Assembly (NCBI GenBank): GCA_030737875.1
Contig: CM060910.1
Location: forward strand, 246,978,427 to 247,042,426
Direction: 5' to 3'
DNA length: 64,000 bases
Source of the DNA: Allium sativum
Lineage: Eukaryota > Streptophyta > Magnoliopsida > Asparagales > Amaryllidaceae
The notes under the pieces were generated by a model. The model saw only the letters and a program-made list of their open reading frames with translations, ran no database searches and was not told where the DNA came from. Positions 24,198 to 35,784 of the stretch are shown here, piece after piece. How positions within the stretch are numbered: the first letter of the stretch is position 1; each line of letters starts with the position of its first letter. The position numbers and the translations under genes were made by a program.

Positions 24198-25634
24198 TTT
24201 TAGGCTCGTAACTTAACCTTATTAAGTCAGTATGTTCATACTAAAGCCTAAAATTAAATTTTAGGCTCGCAACTTAAACTTTTAAGTCAATATGTCCATA
24301 TTAAGGCTTAACCGTCCTTGTAGCCATTACCTGTCATATTCATAATTTCAAATAAACTCTGATTGTTTTATTATGATTCCCCACTTATCATATTTGTGAA
24401 AATATAGATTGCAGTCAAATTTCCTATCATATTCAATTCCATAGCCTTTTTGCAATTCATATCAAGTTTGTTTGTCATTTAATCTAGTTATTCCCTTTTC
24501 ATTACAGATTGTTATTTATCAAATTAGTCCCAAATTCAATTATTCCCATTTAATCAGATTTTCCCCAAATGAGCATAGAGTAAAAGAATAATAATCAGTC
24601 GTAGGCAATTAGTCATACAGATATATGCCTAAATCAGTCGTAATCATATGCCTTTTAGGCATAATTGGGAATAATCAAAATAAACTGAAAAATCAAAATA
24701 GGGAAAAGGGCTTTAAAAATAACAATTTACAGTATCCTGAATATGAATTAAATAGAAACTGTACCAATAAACAGAAAGATTACGCAAAATTACTAACAGA
24801 ACGAAATTATAGAAAATAGAAATAAACTGAAACAACAAATAGAAATGTAAGAATCAAATCTAAAAACAGGATTACAGCTACAACTACTATTGTTTCACTT
24901 TACCCCAACTTATTCAAAAATCTGAATAATCACAAAATCTCATTGATCAATTGCTTCCCTTATATCCTCGGTAGAACCTCCAGCATATGTACATATATTT
25001 CTCTAGAATATGTGTACAAAATATTTTATTTTAAAACTCCATTTCTCTTAAAAAAATTGCATAGAGGAGGCATAGGGCAAAAGAAATGAGTTGTCAAAAA
25101 AAGAGAGGAGCGGAGGTTTATTTATAGATGGAGTAGAAGATCCTCTATCGTTAGATTTTAGGTTTTTAATCTAAATCGACCATGTCCTTAGGTCAACTGG
25201 ATTGGTCACATTAGCAATTCAAAAGTGGACATGTAGCTCTAAATCAGCCACAAAGAAAATCCACCGTTCAATCTATTTGTTCCAAGCATGAAAACAGTGC
25301 CTGCTAATTAACTAGGTCGACCCAGTATCCAGCTGGGTCGACACATGGGTTGACCCATCCATAACATGGGTCGACCAGGCCTGGCTTGATTCATCTTAGT
25401 AGGCAAAATTTACTTTTTTCCTTGTTTATTTAAATTTTCTTATTTGAAATTCAAATTTCAAACTGCTATAATTCCTTTGTTGTAAGTCCGTTTTACGCAA
25501 ACCAAATGTCTATCCAAACTAGAAAATCATAATGAACTCAATGGCATAATCCACGTTGCCCAATTCCCATTATTTTACAAGTTATTATTTAATTTGTTAA
25601 TTAATCACTGTTTGTTAAAATTTGGGTTGTTATA
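24198..25634 (-). repeat. Element G 3' LTR, proximal part
   Basis: This resumes the G LTR after solo LTR I with two more cloverleaf-like copies (24199-24246 and about 24260-24305). Sense-strand landmarks: LTR start TATAACAACCCAAATTTT at 25634 (TG worn to TA, otherwise as in C), a GGTCGACC-rich cluster (about 25315-25385), and a CTATAAATAAAC TATA box (25118-25127). It ends directly at the purine tract. Confidence 0.8.
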
Positions 25635-25669
25635 TTCTCCTCTCCTTAAAGGATTTCGTCCCCGAAATC
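25635..25669 (-). other. Element G polypurine tract and adjacent hairpin
   Basis: The sense strand reads TTTAAGGAGAGGAGAA directly before the LTR, the primer for plus-strand DNA synthesis. Just upstream, GATTTCG and CGAAATC (25652-25669) form a 7-bp hairpin with a four-base loop. The same arrangement occurs in B, D and E. Confidence 0.8.
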
Positions 25670-27384
25670 TGCAAGATAGGAGAATAATATAAGTGTTTTC
25701 ACAACAATATCTACATCCATCTACTCATCCATTATCCACTGGAAACTATTGTCTTTAATTTCTCCAATGCAATTTTATGTACTTATGAAATAGTGTGGTG
25801 TATATGGCCCAAACTAATATAATAGATTAGGCAGTCTATTGACTCAGTTGGCATCCTTTTTATGTAATCATGCTAGTGCTATGCATCAAAATTATGCAAA
25901 ATGTCCTAATGATAACAGACAGTTCTATATGTGTGCTTCAACCATCATTCATATACAACAACCATACGATAACATCCATAAAATAATATAAAACACACAC
26001 ACATCCATATGCATATGCAGGTGTAGCCGATTATAATGCCTAGTGTGTGCATATGCATCTACTGCATTCACTTCCATATATTTGCAAACATCAAACATAA
26101 CATGTTTCAACCATATCCTACGCTCCATGGCTTGAATCCTAAGATCTAACCTTCTCAAGGATATTTAAAAGAATTGCCCTAATCAAAGGAATAAGCTAAT
26201 GATAGAATATCAAAATGGAAATATTTCTCAAAAGAGTACGAGTAAGCAACTTGAATTCTTCGTATGAGATGAAAGTTTTTTATTACTGAATCAACGAGTG
26301 CCTCATCACATTATGACCTACTATTAACTCTTAATTCTTTCCAAACTTCCAAATTGGATGGCTTCTCTTATTACTTCTAAGCTATTCTAACCAAATTTGC
26401 TGGAGAACTTTCCCATCCTAAATACTTTAGGAAGAAATATTTTAAGTGCGTTAATCCATTGTTTTTCAAGTTTTCCGTTTTCTTTCTTTTTAATCTATTT
26501 TAGCATAGCTAAGTCGTTTGGTTTTTAAATCATAGACACAATCCAATTTCTAGCCTTTAGCTTTAATGTCATGTGTTCCTTTATTTATTCCAATTATATT
26601 GTCCAATCCCATAAGGACTTACTTCTTATATATATATATATATATATTCAAAACTCATTATATTACTATTATTTTTCAAAATCTCATTTGGAAATCTTAG
26701 TGAGATAACTTTTTATCCGTCATGTTAAAAAAATTCTTTCTGAAGTGTATATATATAGTTACTTTTATGAAATTCCCAAAAATACGAATTTCATACCAAA
26801 ACATATTCACCCTTTAAAATTTCTATTTCTGAAATCATATGTATATATATGGGGTTTAGACTCGAAGTAGTTTTACAAATTTCCATTTCCCTCAAAACAC
26901 TCTTTTTAAATTCTTTCCTTGGAGCAAAATTATTCACTATGTCACTAATCCGTTTGGAACCCTTATATCCATTTAATCATTCTTCCACTAGCCAAACTTT
27001 TTGCTTACTTCAATATTATAGTCATATAAAGATTTATCTTACCAATCTGATTCTTTTAGTTAGGTTTCAACACATTCCCATAAGCCATACTTTTTCCAAA
27101 CGAAATTTTTTACATTCTTCTCTCATTCTCAAATGACATAACCTTGATGAATGCCAAACCTCAATCATATAGCATAACTAATGGTGAATTACTATTAAAA
27201 AATTAGAAATTAACTTAACTAATAGTGGATTCCTACAAAAAGTAATAAAATTAATTTTTGGGTTAAATCCTTTAAGGTTCTAAGAGATTTTAGCTCCCTA
27301 CAAAATATTTTTGTAGAAGTTACATGAACTCTTATACCCAAAAACCAAGAAATCAATGTTAATTACATTCTTGCTTTTACAAGG
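25670..27384 (-). pseudogene. Element G 3' non-coding region and unreadable interior
   Basis: The first 500 bases resemble the region between purine tract and pol in D and E (for example a GTCTATTGACTCAGTTG block near 25834). Beyond about 26160, where the end of pol is expected on the minus strand, no frame with integrase or chromodomain motifs could be recognised; either it is heavily decayed or another sequence. Minus 25949-26158 and plus 26849-27136 are open by chance. The stretch ends where C's LTR begins; CAAGG (27380-27384) would be C's left target duplication. Confidence 0.4.
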
Positions 27385-29930
27385 TGTAACAACCCAAATT
27401 TTAACGAATAATAATTAATTAACAAATTGATTAGCTAAAGAATAAGTTAAAAAATAGTGGGAATTTGACAAAAAGGTTTGCGCTACTGGATCCATTATGA
27501 TTTTTTTTCTCAGATAGGCTTTTGGTTTGCGTAAAACGGACTTGAAACGAATAAGTTATGACCAATTGAAGTTTGAAATTCAAATAAGAATTTAAAATAA
27601 ACAGAACGAATTAAAATAATTAATTATGCTTAATAAGCACAATAACTAGGACGACCCATGGGTCGACTCAGGCATTATGTGGGTCGACCCTTGTGACTCA
27701 CCTGGGAGGTGGGTCGACCTATGTAGTTTGGTCAGGCACGTTTTTTTGGCCAGAACGAAACAGAGAATACCAGGAGCTTGAGGATTGTTCTTTTCTGACT
27801 TGGCATGGGTAGTTAGGATTAAAAACCTAATATCTTAAGGCCTAGAATTCCCTATCTCATCTGTAAATTAACCTACACTCCTCCCTCATTCCCTACAATT
27901 CTCATTCTTTATTTCTATGCCTCCACTACACCTTTCTTCTCCAAAATAAAAATAAAGTTATCCACGCACAAATTGGAGTATTGTTTATACATAGATTTTG
28001 GGGATTTCTACCAGGACCTTTGGATTAGCATTTTTAGGTGAGATTTATTTGATTTCTAGATTTCTTATAAGTTAAAGACAAATCTATAAATTAGTAGTTA
28101 TGGTTGTTTCAAATCTGGATTATTCATAATTCTTAGATCCAGATTATTGCAGTTTTATTTCAGATTTTGTTGTTTCTATTTTCTTTCTAAATTTCTTCTA
28201 TCTACTTATACAAATTATATTCAGATTTTTGTAAGTTATTATTTCGGATCTCTTTCTCCTTTGTCTATTTCTATATTTTGCGGTTGTGCCAAACATATGC
28301 CTAAAAAGGGCATATGAATATGATTAAAACAAGTATGAACGTGTAAGCCTAATAATTCACGATGGATTATTTCTCTTTTTCTTTATTTTGTGCTTAGATT
28401 GAAAAAAATAATAATTGAATAGAAATACTCAAAATTGAGGCTTAATGTGAATATGTTGAAAACCGCAATTAAGAAAAGAGTAATTGGATTAAGAGAAATT
28501 GGACTGTATAAATGCCTGTTTGATAGATTTTCATAGAACTGGGTTGTAATATGAAAATTGCATAAATATGATAATTGGAATTCATAATAAACACGAATAT
28601 TTTAATTGCAATTTTTGAATATGACTTGGAATATTTTAAAGGGACTGTTAGGCTTAATATGTGCATATTGATTTACAATGTGTGGGAAAATTACGAGCCT
28701 TGTACTTTTCCTTGTCGGGCTTTAATATTAACATATTAATTTATAGTGTGTGGTTAAATTACGAGCTTAAACTAGATTGTCATGGTTAAGCTTTATATGT
28801 ACATATTGATTTACAGTGTGCGGGTAAATTATGAGCCTAGTACTTTTCATTGTCAGGCTTTAATATGAACATATTAATTTTACAGTGTGTAGGGAAATTA
28901 AGGGGCTAATAAATTGAATTCGTTGTGGGGGAAAAAAAATCAAGGGTTGGGGATTTTATCCAAGTGGTTTGTTTATTGAGATCCATTCCATGTAGCATGC
29001 CTTTTTATCATTTTCGATCTCAATACGAGGCAATGACACGCACCATGCTATGTTGTGGATGTAAGTCAGTCCAATTAGAGGGTATGAGTGTGTTCTGGTG
29101 AGTTAATGTGCATGCACTAGTTCGATTTGGGGACATTAGCCACTTTAATACCCGTATATAAGGTTATGTTATTTTGCTGATAGGTTAGGGCCTGATGAAC
29201 CCAAACCCATAGTGGGCATAATTTATCCATGACTTGTTGTAGTTAATCGATTGGGTATTACTAGTAAATCTCTTCCTAATTCTTATAGATGTGAAAAACA
29301 GTCACCATAATCAAATCTTGCAAATGAGAACACTTACTTCTTTTTATGTCATTTATGATATCCCTATTCTGTTTTGTTCCCTTTTAGGTATGCACAGACA
29401 CTTACCCTTTTTATGACACTAGAACTACTTTTTTATCTACTTCTTTTCACTTATCAATCGTGCTAGTAATCACTACAACTCACCACACTTTTCGTCTGAC
29501 CTATTTCTCCTTTTCTTCTTTCCTTTTTCTTCCATCCAGTCTCTAAGGGAGGAAGTGCGCAGCTTGGATTGCTTAGTTGACTTTTTTTCTTGGATGACTC
29601 TTGCAGAAATGTTCTGTTTTTCTTATTTCTTTCCACGGTTTGCTTGTACTTTTTAGCTATTTGTGGATACTCTTATTTTTGTACTTAGATATTGATATTA
29701 TGACTGAGATCTGAGACGTGGTATTTTAAGACAATTCAATTTTTTTGAAATAATAAGAATGGTTTAGTTATTTTAATTTGAATTTTCTTCTTCTTACGCC
29801 ATTGATTTATTATCTTATGTCTTATGAAATCTTAGTCTATGTGATGTTTATTGTCTTTATACCTATAATGCTCCACATTTCTTAATGAGATTCTATATTA
29901 TGATAATGTTAAGGGGTGTGGGGTGTTACA
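27385..29930 (+). repeat. Element C 5' LTR (2.5 kb)
   Basis: It starts TGTAACAACCCAAATTTT and ends GGGGTGTTACA, directly followed by a primer-site-like sequence. G carries the same LTR type on the other strand. Landmarks: GTCGACC palindromes (about 27650-27725), a worn TATA position (TGTAAATTAA near 27865, where G has CTATAAATAA), and four cloverleaf-like repeats (28650-28907). The worn TATA and decayed coding region suggest an old, silent copy. Confidence 0.85.
28650..28907 (+). repeat. Cloverleaf-like tandem repeats in LTR C
   Basis: Four units (28650-28700, about 28717-28766, 28787-28838, 28855-28907) each show an outer AGGCT...AGCCT pair enclosing hairpin 1 (AATATG-NN-CATATT) and hairpin 2 (ATTTAC, nine-base loop AGTGTGCGG, GTAAAT in unit 3). 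Linkers of 15-20 bases include TACTTTTC. The G copies use ACTTA/TAAGT for hairpin 2, a compensated change. Unit 2 has one mismatch in hairpin 1, and units 1 and 4 have one-base changes in hairpin 2. Confidence 0.75.
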
Positions 29931-29950
29931 TTAGATATCAGAGCCCAAGG
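29931..29950 (+). other. Element C primer binding site, worn
   Basis: TTAGATATCAGAGCCCAAGG follows the LTR end directly. It matches the initiator-Met site (TGGTATCAGAGC) at most positions, with changes in the first bases. It confirms plus orientation and 5' LTR status. Confidence 0.75.
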
Positions 29951-30116
29951 TTATAAGGTCACTAAAACTTTATTTTAAAACAAAACTTTTGAAAGAAAAA
30001 TTATTTTTCAAAATCCAAAAGTTCTTTTTGAAAATAAAGTATATCCCCTCTAGTCAAGATACAACATTTCTTTGATTCCTTCGAATACTAAATTTCTATC
30101 CATTCTTTTGTTCAGG

Positions 30117-31070
30117 TTGTCGGGAGCCCATAATCTTCTTGAGGGAGTTCCTATTCCCGGTTGGTTTCATAGATGTTTAGAAGCTACAACGCCTACTGAG
30201 TGGACAAGAACATATACAGGTTCTAGCACCCGCTGCGATGGTTCCTCCTAGCGCACCCGCTGCTGCGAATTTTTGAAGGCTTTGTAAGGACTTCTCTAAC
30301 TTGGACGACAAGACTTTTTTGACTACCGAGACGTTTATAGAGGCGCGCACCTGGATTAGAGAGACTAAGAGGATTTTTGAGTTGTTGGAATTTAAGGATA
30401 CGATTAGAGTTCCACTTACGACTTGGTAACTTAAGGAAGAAGCATCGTTTTGGTGGGAGACTATAGAGGCTGAGAGAAGACAGATAGATTGTGTCAGATT
30501 CAGAAACAGGTTTGAGAGGAAGTCTTTGTCAACTACTGAGAAGGGAATGAAGTTGGAGCGGTTTTTGAGCTTGAAGCAAGAGATCTGTCAGTAAAGGAAT
30601 ACATCAATCGATTCAACGAGTTATCGAGATTTGACATGGATTTGATTAATACCGCTAACAAGAAGGTTGTTCAGTTTACGAGAGGGTTGAATCAACCTCT
30701 CCAAGGTTTGGCGATGAATCTCATTTCTAGGGGAACGACATATGGGGATTTGATTGTGATGGAATTGATGCATGAGATAACAAGGAAGAATTCACGGATG
30801 ATAAGAATGTAGCTTCTAAGTTTTGTGGTTCTAAGAAAAATTCTTGGAATAAGAAAGACAAGAAGAAACAAGTTGGAAATTCTCAGAAAGGACAGATCAA
30901 GACTGAGATAAAGTGTCATGGGTGTGGAACACCAGGGTAGCACCTCATTAGGGATTGCAAGAAGCTAAGAGGGAAGTGTTATAATTGTGGGCAGCTGGGC
31001 CATCTAAGCAAGGCATGTCCATAGAAGAATGGACAAGGTACTATAATGGCAGTAGCTTAGATGCATGTAT
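30117..31070 (+). pseudogene. Element C gag, decayed
   Basis: The frame begins where A and D have their gag start, but the ATG is TTG (30117). It then reads VPIPGWFHRCLEA, matching the conserved Gag N-terminus, followed by stops and frameshifts. The Gag core is visible near 30290-30580, with ETFIEARTWIRETK and a stop before LKEEASFWWET. Two CCHC knuckles survive near 30913-31018: CHGCGTPG with a stop where a residue should be, then an intact CYNCGQLGHLSKAC. No full-length product is possible. Confidence 0.85.
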
Positions 31071-31089
31071 TGGAAGCAGTACCGACTAG

Positions 31090-33076
31090 CGGTGTCCTGG
31101 ATAGAGATAGGAAAAATCTATATTGAAGGTTTGATATCTATCTCTGATTTTCCTATTCTAACTCTTTTCGATTTGTGAGCTTCTCGTGAGTTTATTTCTA
31201 GTACTTTAGTTGACAATTTGCACTTATAAATCTTACTAGTTACCAATCCCATAGTAGTTTCAAACCCTATAGGTGTTTTGGTGCACTTGTCTATGATTTG
31301 TAGGAATTTAGCAATGAGTTTGATTGTGATTCCTATGTGTTGAGATTTTCGAGGTATGGGATGACTTTAGGGATGGATCGGTTATCCATGTATGAGGCTA
31401 TACTTGACTACGAGAGGAGGGTTGTTCGTTTGATGACATGTAGTGGTAGGACCCTAGAGATTTCTTGTGACCCGCGAGGGTTAGTCATGTTGAGTTTTCT
31501 TTACTCCCCATATTCCTCTATTGATATGTATTCTGTACCCGTTATTTATGAGTATCCAGATATATTTGAGGAGGTTAGCGGATTGCCAGCTAAGCAAGAG
31601 GCTGATTTTCGTATTTATTTTAGCGAGAACGTAAAGCCTATAGCGCTACCTCTTCGTCATATGGCTTCGAGGGAACAGAAAGAGTTGAGCAAGCAAGTGG
31701 GTGAGCTTTAGCTTTTATTAGATGGAGTATTCTGAACAGAAAGTGCTGAGCAAGAAAGTGGGTGAGCTTTATTTTAGCAAGAACGTGAAGCCAATTGGTA
31801 GGCTTGTCTGTATTCTCTCATTTGTATTTAGCTAATGGTTTCCATCAGTTATGTATGGCAGAGGATAGCATCGATAAACTATGTTTTGGACTCCCGATGG
31901 CATCTTCGAGTGGTTGGTTATGACACTTGAGCTGATCAAAGCACCAACATATTTTATGAACTTAAAGAATAGGGTATTTAGAGATGTTCTGAATAAGTTT
32001 GTGGTGGTTTTTGCAGATGATTTCCTTGTCTGCTCGAGAATGAGGACGAACAAGCTTTGAATTTAGGAGAGGTTCTCCATACTCTCTGAGTTCAGCAGCT
32101 AAAGGCAAAATTCTCCAAGTGTCATTTTTGGAGGAAAGAGGTGCGTTTATTGAGGCACATGGTCTACAGGATGGGTTGGTAGTTGATCCTGCCAAGATAG
32201 TGGTGGTACAGGATTGGAGGACCCTCAAGAAGGCGACTGAGGTGAGGAATTTTCTTGGATTAGTGAGTTACCATAGGAAGTTCTCGCATAGATCTCATCA
32301 CCTTCAAGCCGACTTACTAAGAAGAATTTAGATTTTTCTTGGGATATGAAATGGAGGATGCCTTTCAGAGACTGAAGAATGCTCTCACAAGTACACCAGT
32401 TTTGACATTACCCGATGGATCTAAGATGTTCAATGTTTATACCGACACTTGTAGGACTGGTCTAGGTGTAATATTGATGCAAGAGGGTAGAGCAGTGTGC
32501 TACAGTAGTAGGTAACTAAGGGTTCATGAGAGGATTTACCCTACGCATGATTTGTGGTTAGTTGCTATAGTATTTGCACTTAAGTCTTGGAGACACTACC
32601 TACTTGGCGAGAGGTTCGAGCTCTTCAAAGAACATAAGTCACTCAAATATTTGTTCTCTCGGAGGGATCTCAATTTGAGACTGCAAAGGTGGATAGAGTT
32701 CTTAGCATCATATGATTTCGAGGTTACTTATACCCCTGGAAGGGGAATGTGGTGGTTGATGCTTTGAGCAGACAGAGAGAAATATTGAGTCCTTTATTTA
32801 CTGAGTGGCAGGGTTTTGAGTATATAGCCGCATTTGATTTTCAACCATCCACGGATTACACTCCGGGATTATTGGCATCTTTAAAGGTGAGACCTACCTT
32901 GAGCAGAGAGAGGATTTTGAGCTTTCAGAAATTTTGGATAGATTAAGTAAAGGAGAGGACTCTGAACATTTCCTTAGGTATATGGTGGATTGTAGAGGTT
33001 AGTTTCAATGGGATGGTAGGTAATGTGTACCCCCGCATGTATAATTTGACGAGCGCGATACTAGATGAGGTTCACC
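31090..33076 (+). pseudogene. Element C pol (protease, RT, RNase H, integrase N-terminus), decayed and cut by B
   Basis: The protease region (about 31150-31400) has lost the catalytic DSG triplet. An open stretch (31337-31711) covers MTLGMDRL to REQKELSKQVGEL. The first part of the RT core is missing and replaced by a patchwork of nearby sequence (31711-31800). RT resumes with FEWLVM and a catalytic loop FADD (near 32010). RNase H has FNVYTDTC and a stop after YSSR. The frame continues through LASYDFEVTYTP towards integrase, and at 33076 is interrupted by B, with TCACC (33072-33076) as duplication. The rest resumes at 54598. Confidence 0.85.
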
Positions 33077-35597
33077 TATGATGACTGCCCACAACCCCTG
33101 GACTAAACAAGAGAAATAATGCGCTGAAGGGTGTGCCAGACAGCTTTGGATGATCATCCAGGTAAGGTAACTATCGTGGAACCTGTCGTAAACTCATAGC
33201 TCAAGGATAAAATATAATATGACATATACAATAGGTAGTGATAATGAAGCAGAAAACACTAAACTTTCGTAACAACTAGAAAGTAATTCCCGTACACGTG
33301 GATAACAACAACGGTGTCTGTACAATTTGCTTCACAACAATACTCAGAGAAATAGAAAATAGCGGAAATCCAAATACTAGATAGTAGTAAAGATAGTAAT
33401 CCACCTCTTGCTCGTCTCCGAACAACAACACCGTCCTCACTAAGCTATCACCTGTCACCTTCCACCTAGTTTGCCCATTGAACAATCGGATGAACAACCC
33501 ACGGTAATAAGAGGGAAACATAAAACCTTGAGTCAGACAACAGTCTTGATGAGCGATAAAACAACTAACAAACTTCATCAATAAAGTATATGAGAATGGG
33601 TGAATAAACGAACTAATCTACCCAGCTCCAGAGAAGAACTCACTCCTGCCCTCCCCACACCTGACAATGATCGCCTTTATGATCCATACATCCAAAAGAA
33701 ACAACAATTAAGTCATGGCAATCAGAACAACCATTCACACATGGCAAAAGCAACTCATACAACATCTAATACAGCCAAGCATTCAAACATCCATGATTGA
33801 CTCTGGCTATCACCACCACCCTTGCTTTGAAACCATCATTAATCGTATGACTGGCTAAACAATTTGCCATCAGTTGTCAAGGACTATGCATAAAGCCCCA
33901 ATTCTAGCAAAACCCCACACGCTATACACAACATGTGTCTAGGCTATACAGGACGCCCAGGGCACTCGACCCACAATCGGTCTTCAATTATACCCCTGCT
34001 TTGATTCCGCTAGAACCTATGACAATGATAATTCCTTGGCCTTCAGTATCTCTAGTCGTCATCAACGGCGACTATCCAACCATTATCATCCCCACTCAGA
34101 ACACCTTTGAGTTGTCATACCATTCGTTGTTCTATGCCGATCAACGAACACTTTTCAACACTTCGAACCTTCGTAATTGAATTCAGTTCGAAGTCACATC
34201 ATCACCAGAAATGTCCGATCAGAAATGGTCCACCCAACTTTACGCCAACCCAACTTTATGTCGACCTGACTTAGTGCTGACCCAACTTTATGCTGACCCT
34301 ACTTTATGCCGACCCAACTTAGAGCTGACCCACTTAGTGCTGATCCAAGTTTATGCTAACCCAACTTTATGCTGACCCGACTTTATGCTGACCCAACTTA
34401 GTGCCGACCCACTTAGTGCCGATCCAAGTTTATGTCGACCCAACTTTATGCTAACCCACTTTATGCCAGCCCACTTTATGCAGACCCAACTTTATGCCGA
34501 CCCAATCTCACTTGTTCCCTAATACATGATTTGAGACCAACCGACCCAACTATGGCCGACCCAAAACCTGCGTATTGCAATTCAACTCCGATTTCGACCA
34601 AAACTTCGCCAAACGATAGATTCGACAAAACCAACTCATCCAAATCATCAAATATGACCACAAACATGGTATGACACCATTATTAACATGAATACATCGA
34701 TTCTCACCCAAAATTATGCAAATCACTCCAAAATTATGATAATTGATCATATGCACAAAATTATAGATCTAACTTACATAATCATATGAAATAACATGGA
34801 ATTACCAGGATAAACTTACTAAATAAGATCCTAAGGTGTTTCATATGAAATAGAATTTACCAAAGTGTATATCTAAGGAAAACAACTCGAATTACAAGAA
34901 AAACATGATCAAACACTGTACTCTTTATTGAATCCATGTGAGAGATGTATATAACTCACCAGTTCTCCAAAACAAGCTTAAATGATGGAAATATGAATCC
35001 GGGATAGTGAGCAATTCAAACCAAACTCCTCGATCCGATGAATTCGCCCGTGAAATGATGTAGATCTAGCCTCCAATGGTGTAGATCTTCAATTTCCTAA
35101 GCTTGGATCTCGGTTTTAATGGTGGAAAGGTGTTAGAGGAAGGAGGAACACAAGGCCACCAAAGGAGAGAATGGAGAAACTAAACCATTTCCCGTATCCC
35201 ACACCCCCTATTTATAGCTTCCAGCAACCCACTAATGGGCCTCTCCAGTTTAGCCCATTATGGCTTACCAAACCTGGACAACCAACTGTTAAACCATTAT
35301 ACAACGATTCCTCTCAAACCGCTGGACCAAATCTTTAATGTAACCACCCTACGAAAAGGAAACCATCATTTCCTTTCCAATGGCATAGGTCTCACCACCC
35401 GATTCGACCTAAGTCAAAAGTTATGCCCTGTACAAGACTGACAGGGGAAAAATGGCCACAAACAAAATTGGTAAAAATTATGGACATGTCTCACATTCCC
35501 ATAAGTAACATATTAAAATATGAGAATGATCCAACCCTCATGGAATAAAATAAAAATATTTTACGATCTTCCGATACATAAAATGTGGGCTGTTACA
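33077..35597 (-). repeat. Element B 3' LTR (2.5 kb), uninterrupted copy
   Basis: In plus letters it starts TATGATGACTGCCC, where the other LTR has TGTGACAACCGCCC, and ends GGGCTGTTACA at the purine tract. It serves as the empty-site reference for D: GCTAGAACCTATGACAATGA (about 34011) is continuous here but split by D in the other LTR. Sense landmarks are a CTATAAATAGGG TATA box (35208-35217) and a short-unit array (34229-34507). It lacks the MITE. Confidence 0.92.
34229..34507 (-). repeat. Short tandem array, about 16-18-bp units, in B 3' LTR
   Basis: Irregular repeats of the pattern CGACCCAACTTTATGC, alternating with GTGCTGACCCACTTA variants, fill about 280 bases. The same array in the 5' LTR (about 52663-52851 and 53477-53525) differs in copy number and hosts the MITE. 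Unspaced, variable units rule out CRISPR. Confidence 0.85.
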
Positions 35598-35631
35598 TTC
35601 TCCCCCCTTAAGAATTTTGACCTCGAAATTC
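35598..35631 (-). other. Element B polypurine tract and adjacent hairpin
   Basis: The sense strand reads TAAGGGGGGAGAA directly before the LTR. Next to it GAATTTTG and CGAAATTC (35612-35631) form an 8-pair stem with a four-base loop; stem bases differ from the GATTTCG/CGAAATC version in D, E and G while most pairing is kept. Confidence 0.8.
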
Positions 35632-35784
35632 CAAGCAACCACAACAATTATACATGCCTTTCATCCATGAAAAGCCAATTCTATCATCCAAATTAGCAAC
35701 CATCAAGCCATGCATCCATATCCTTATCCTAGCATGCAAAATTCTATCAACGAACAATAAGATACAACGATGATACAATATCAT

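Noticed and set aside
34229..34507. CRISPR-like array
   Set aside because: Units are contiguous, diverged and lack unique spacers, in plant LTR DNA.
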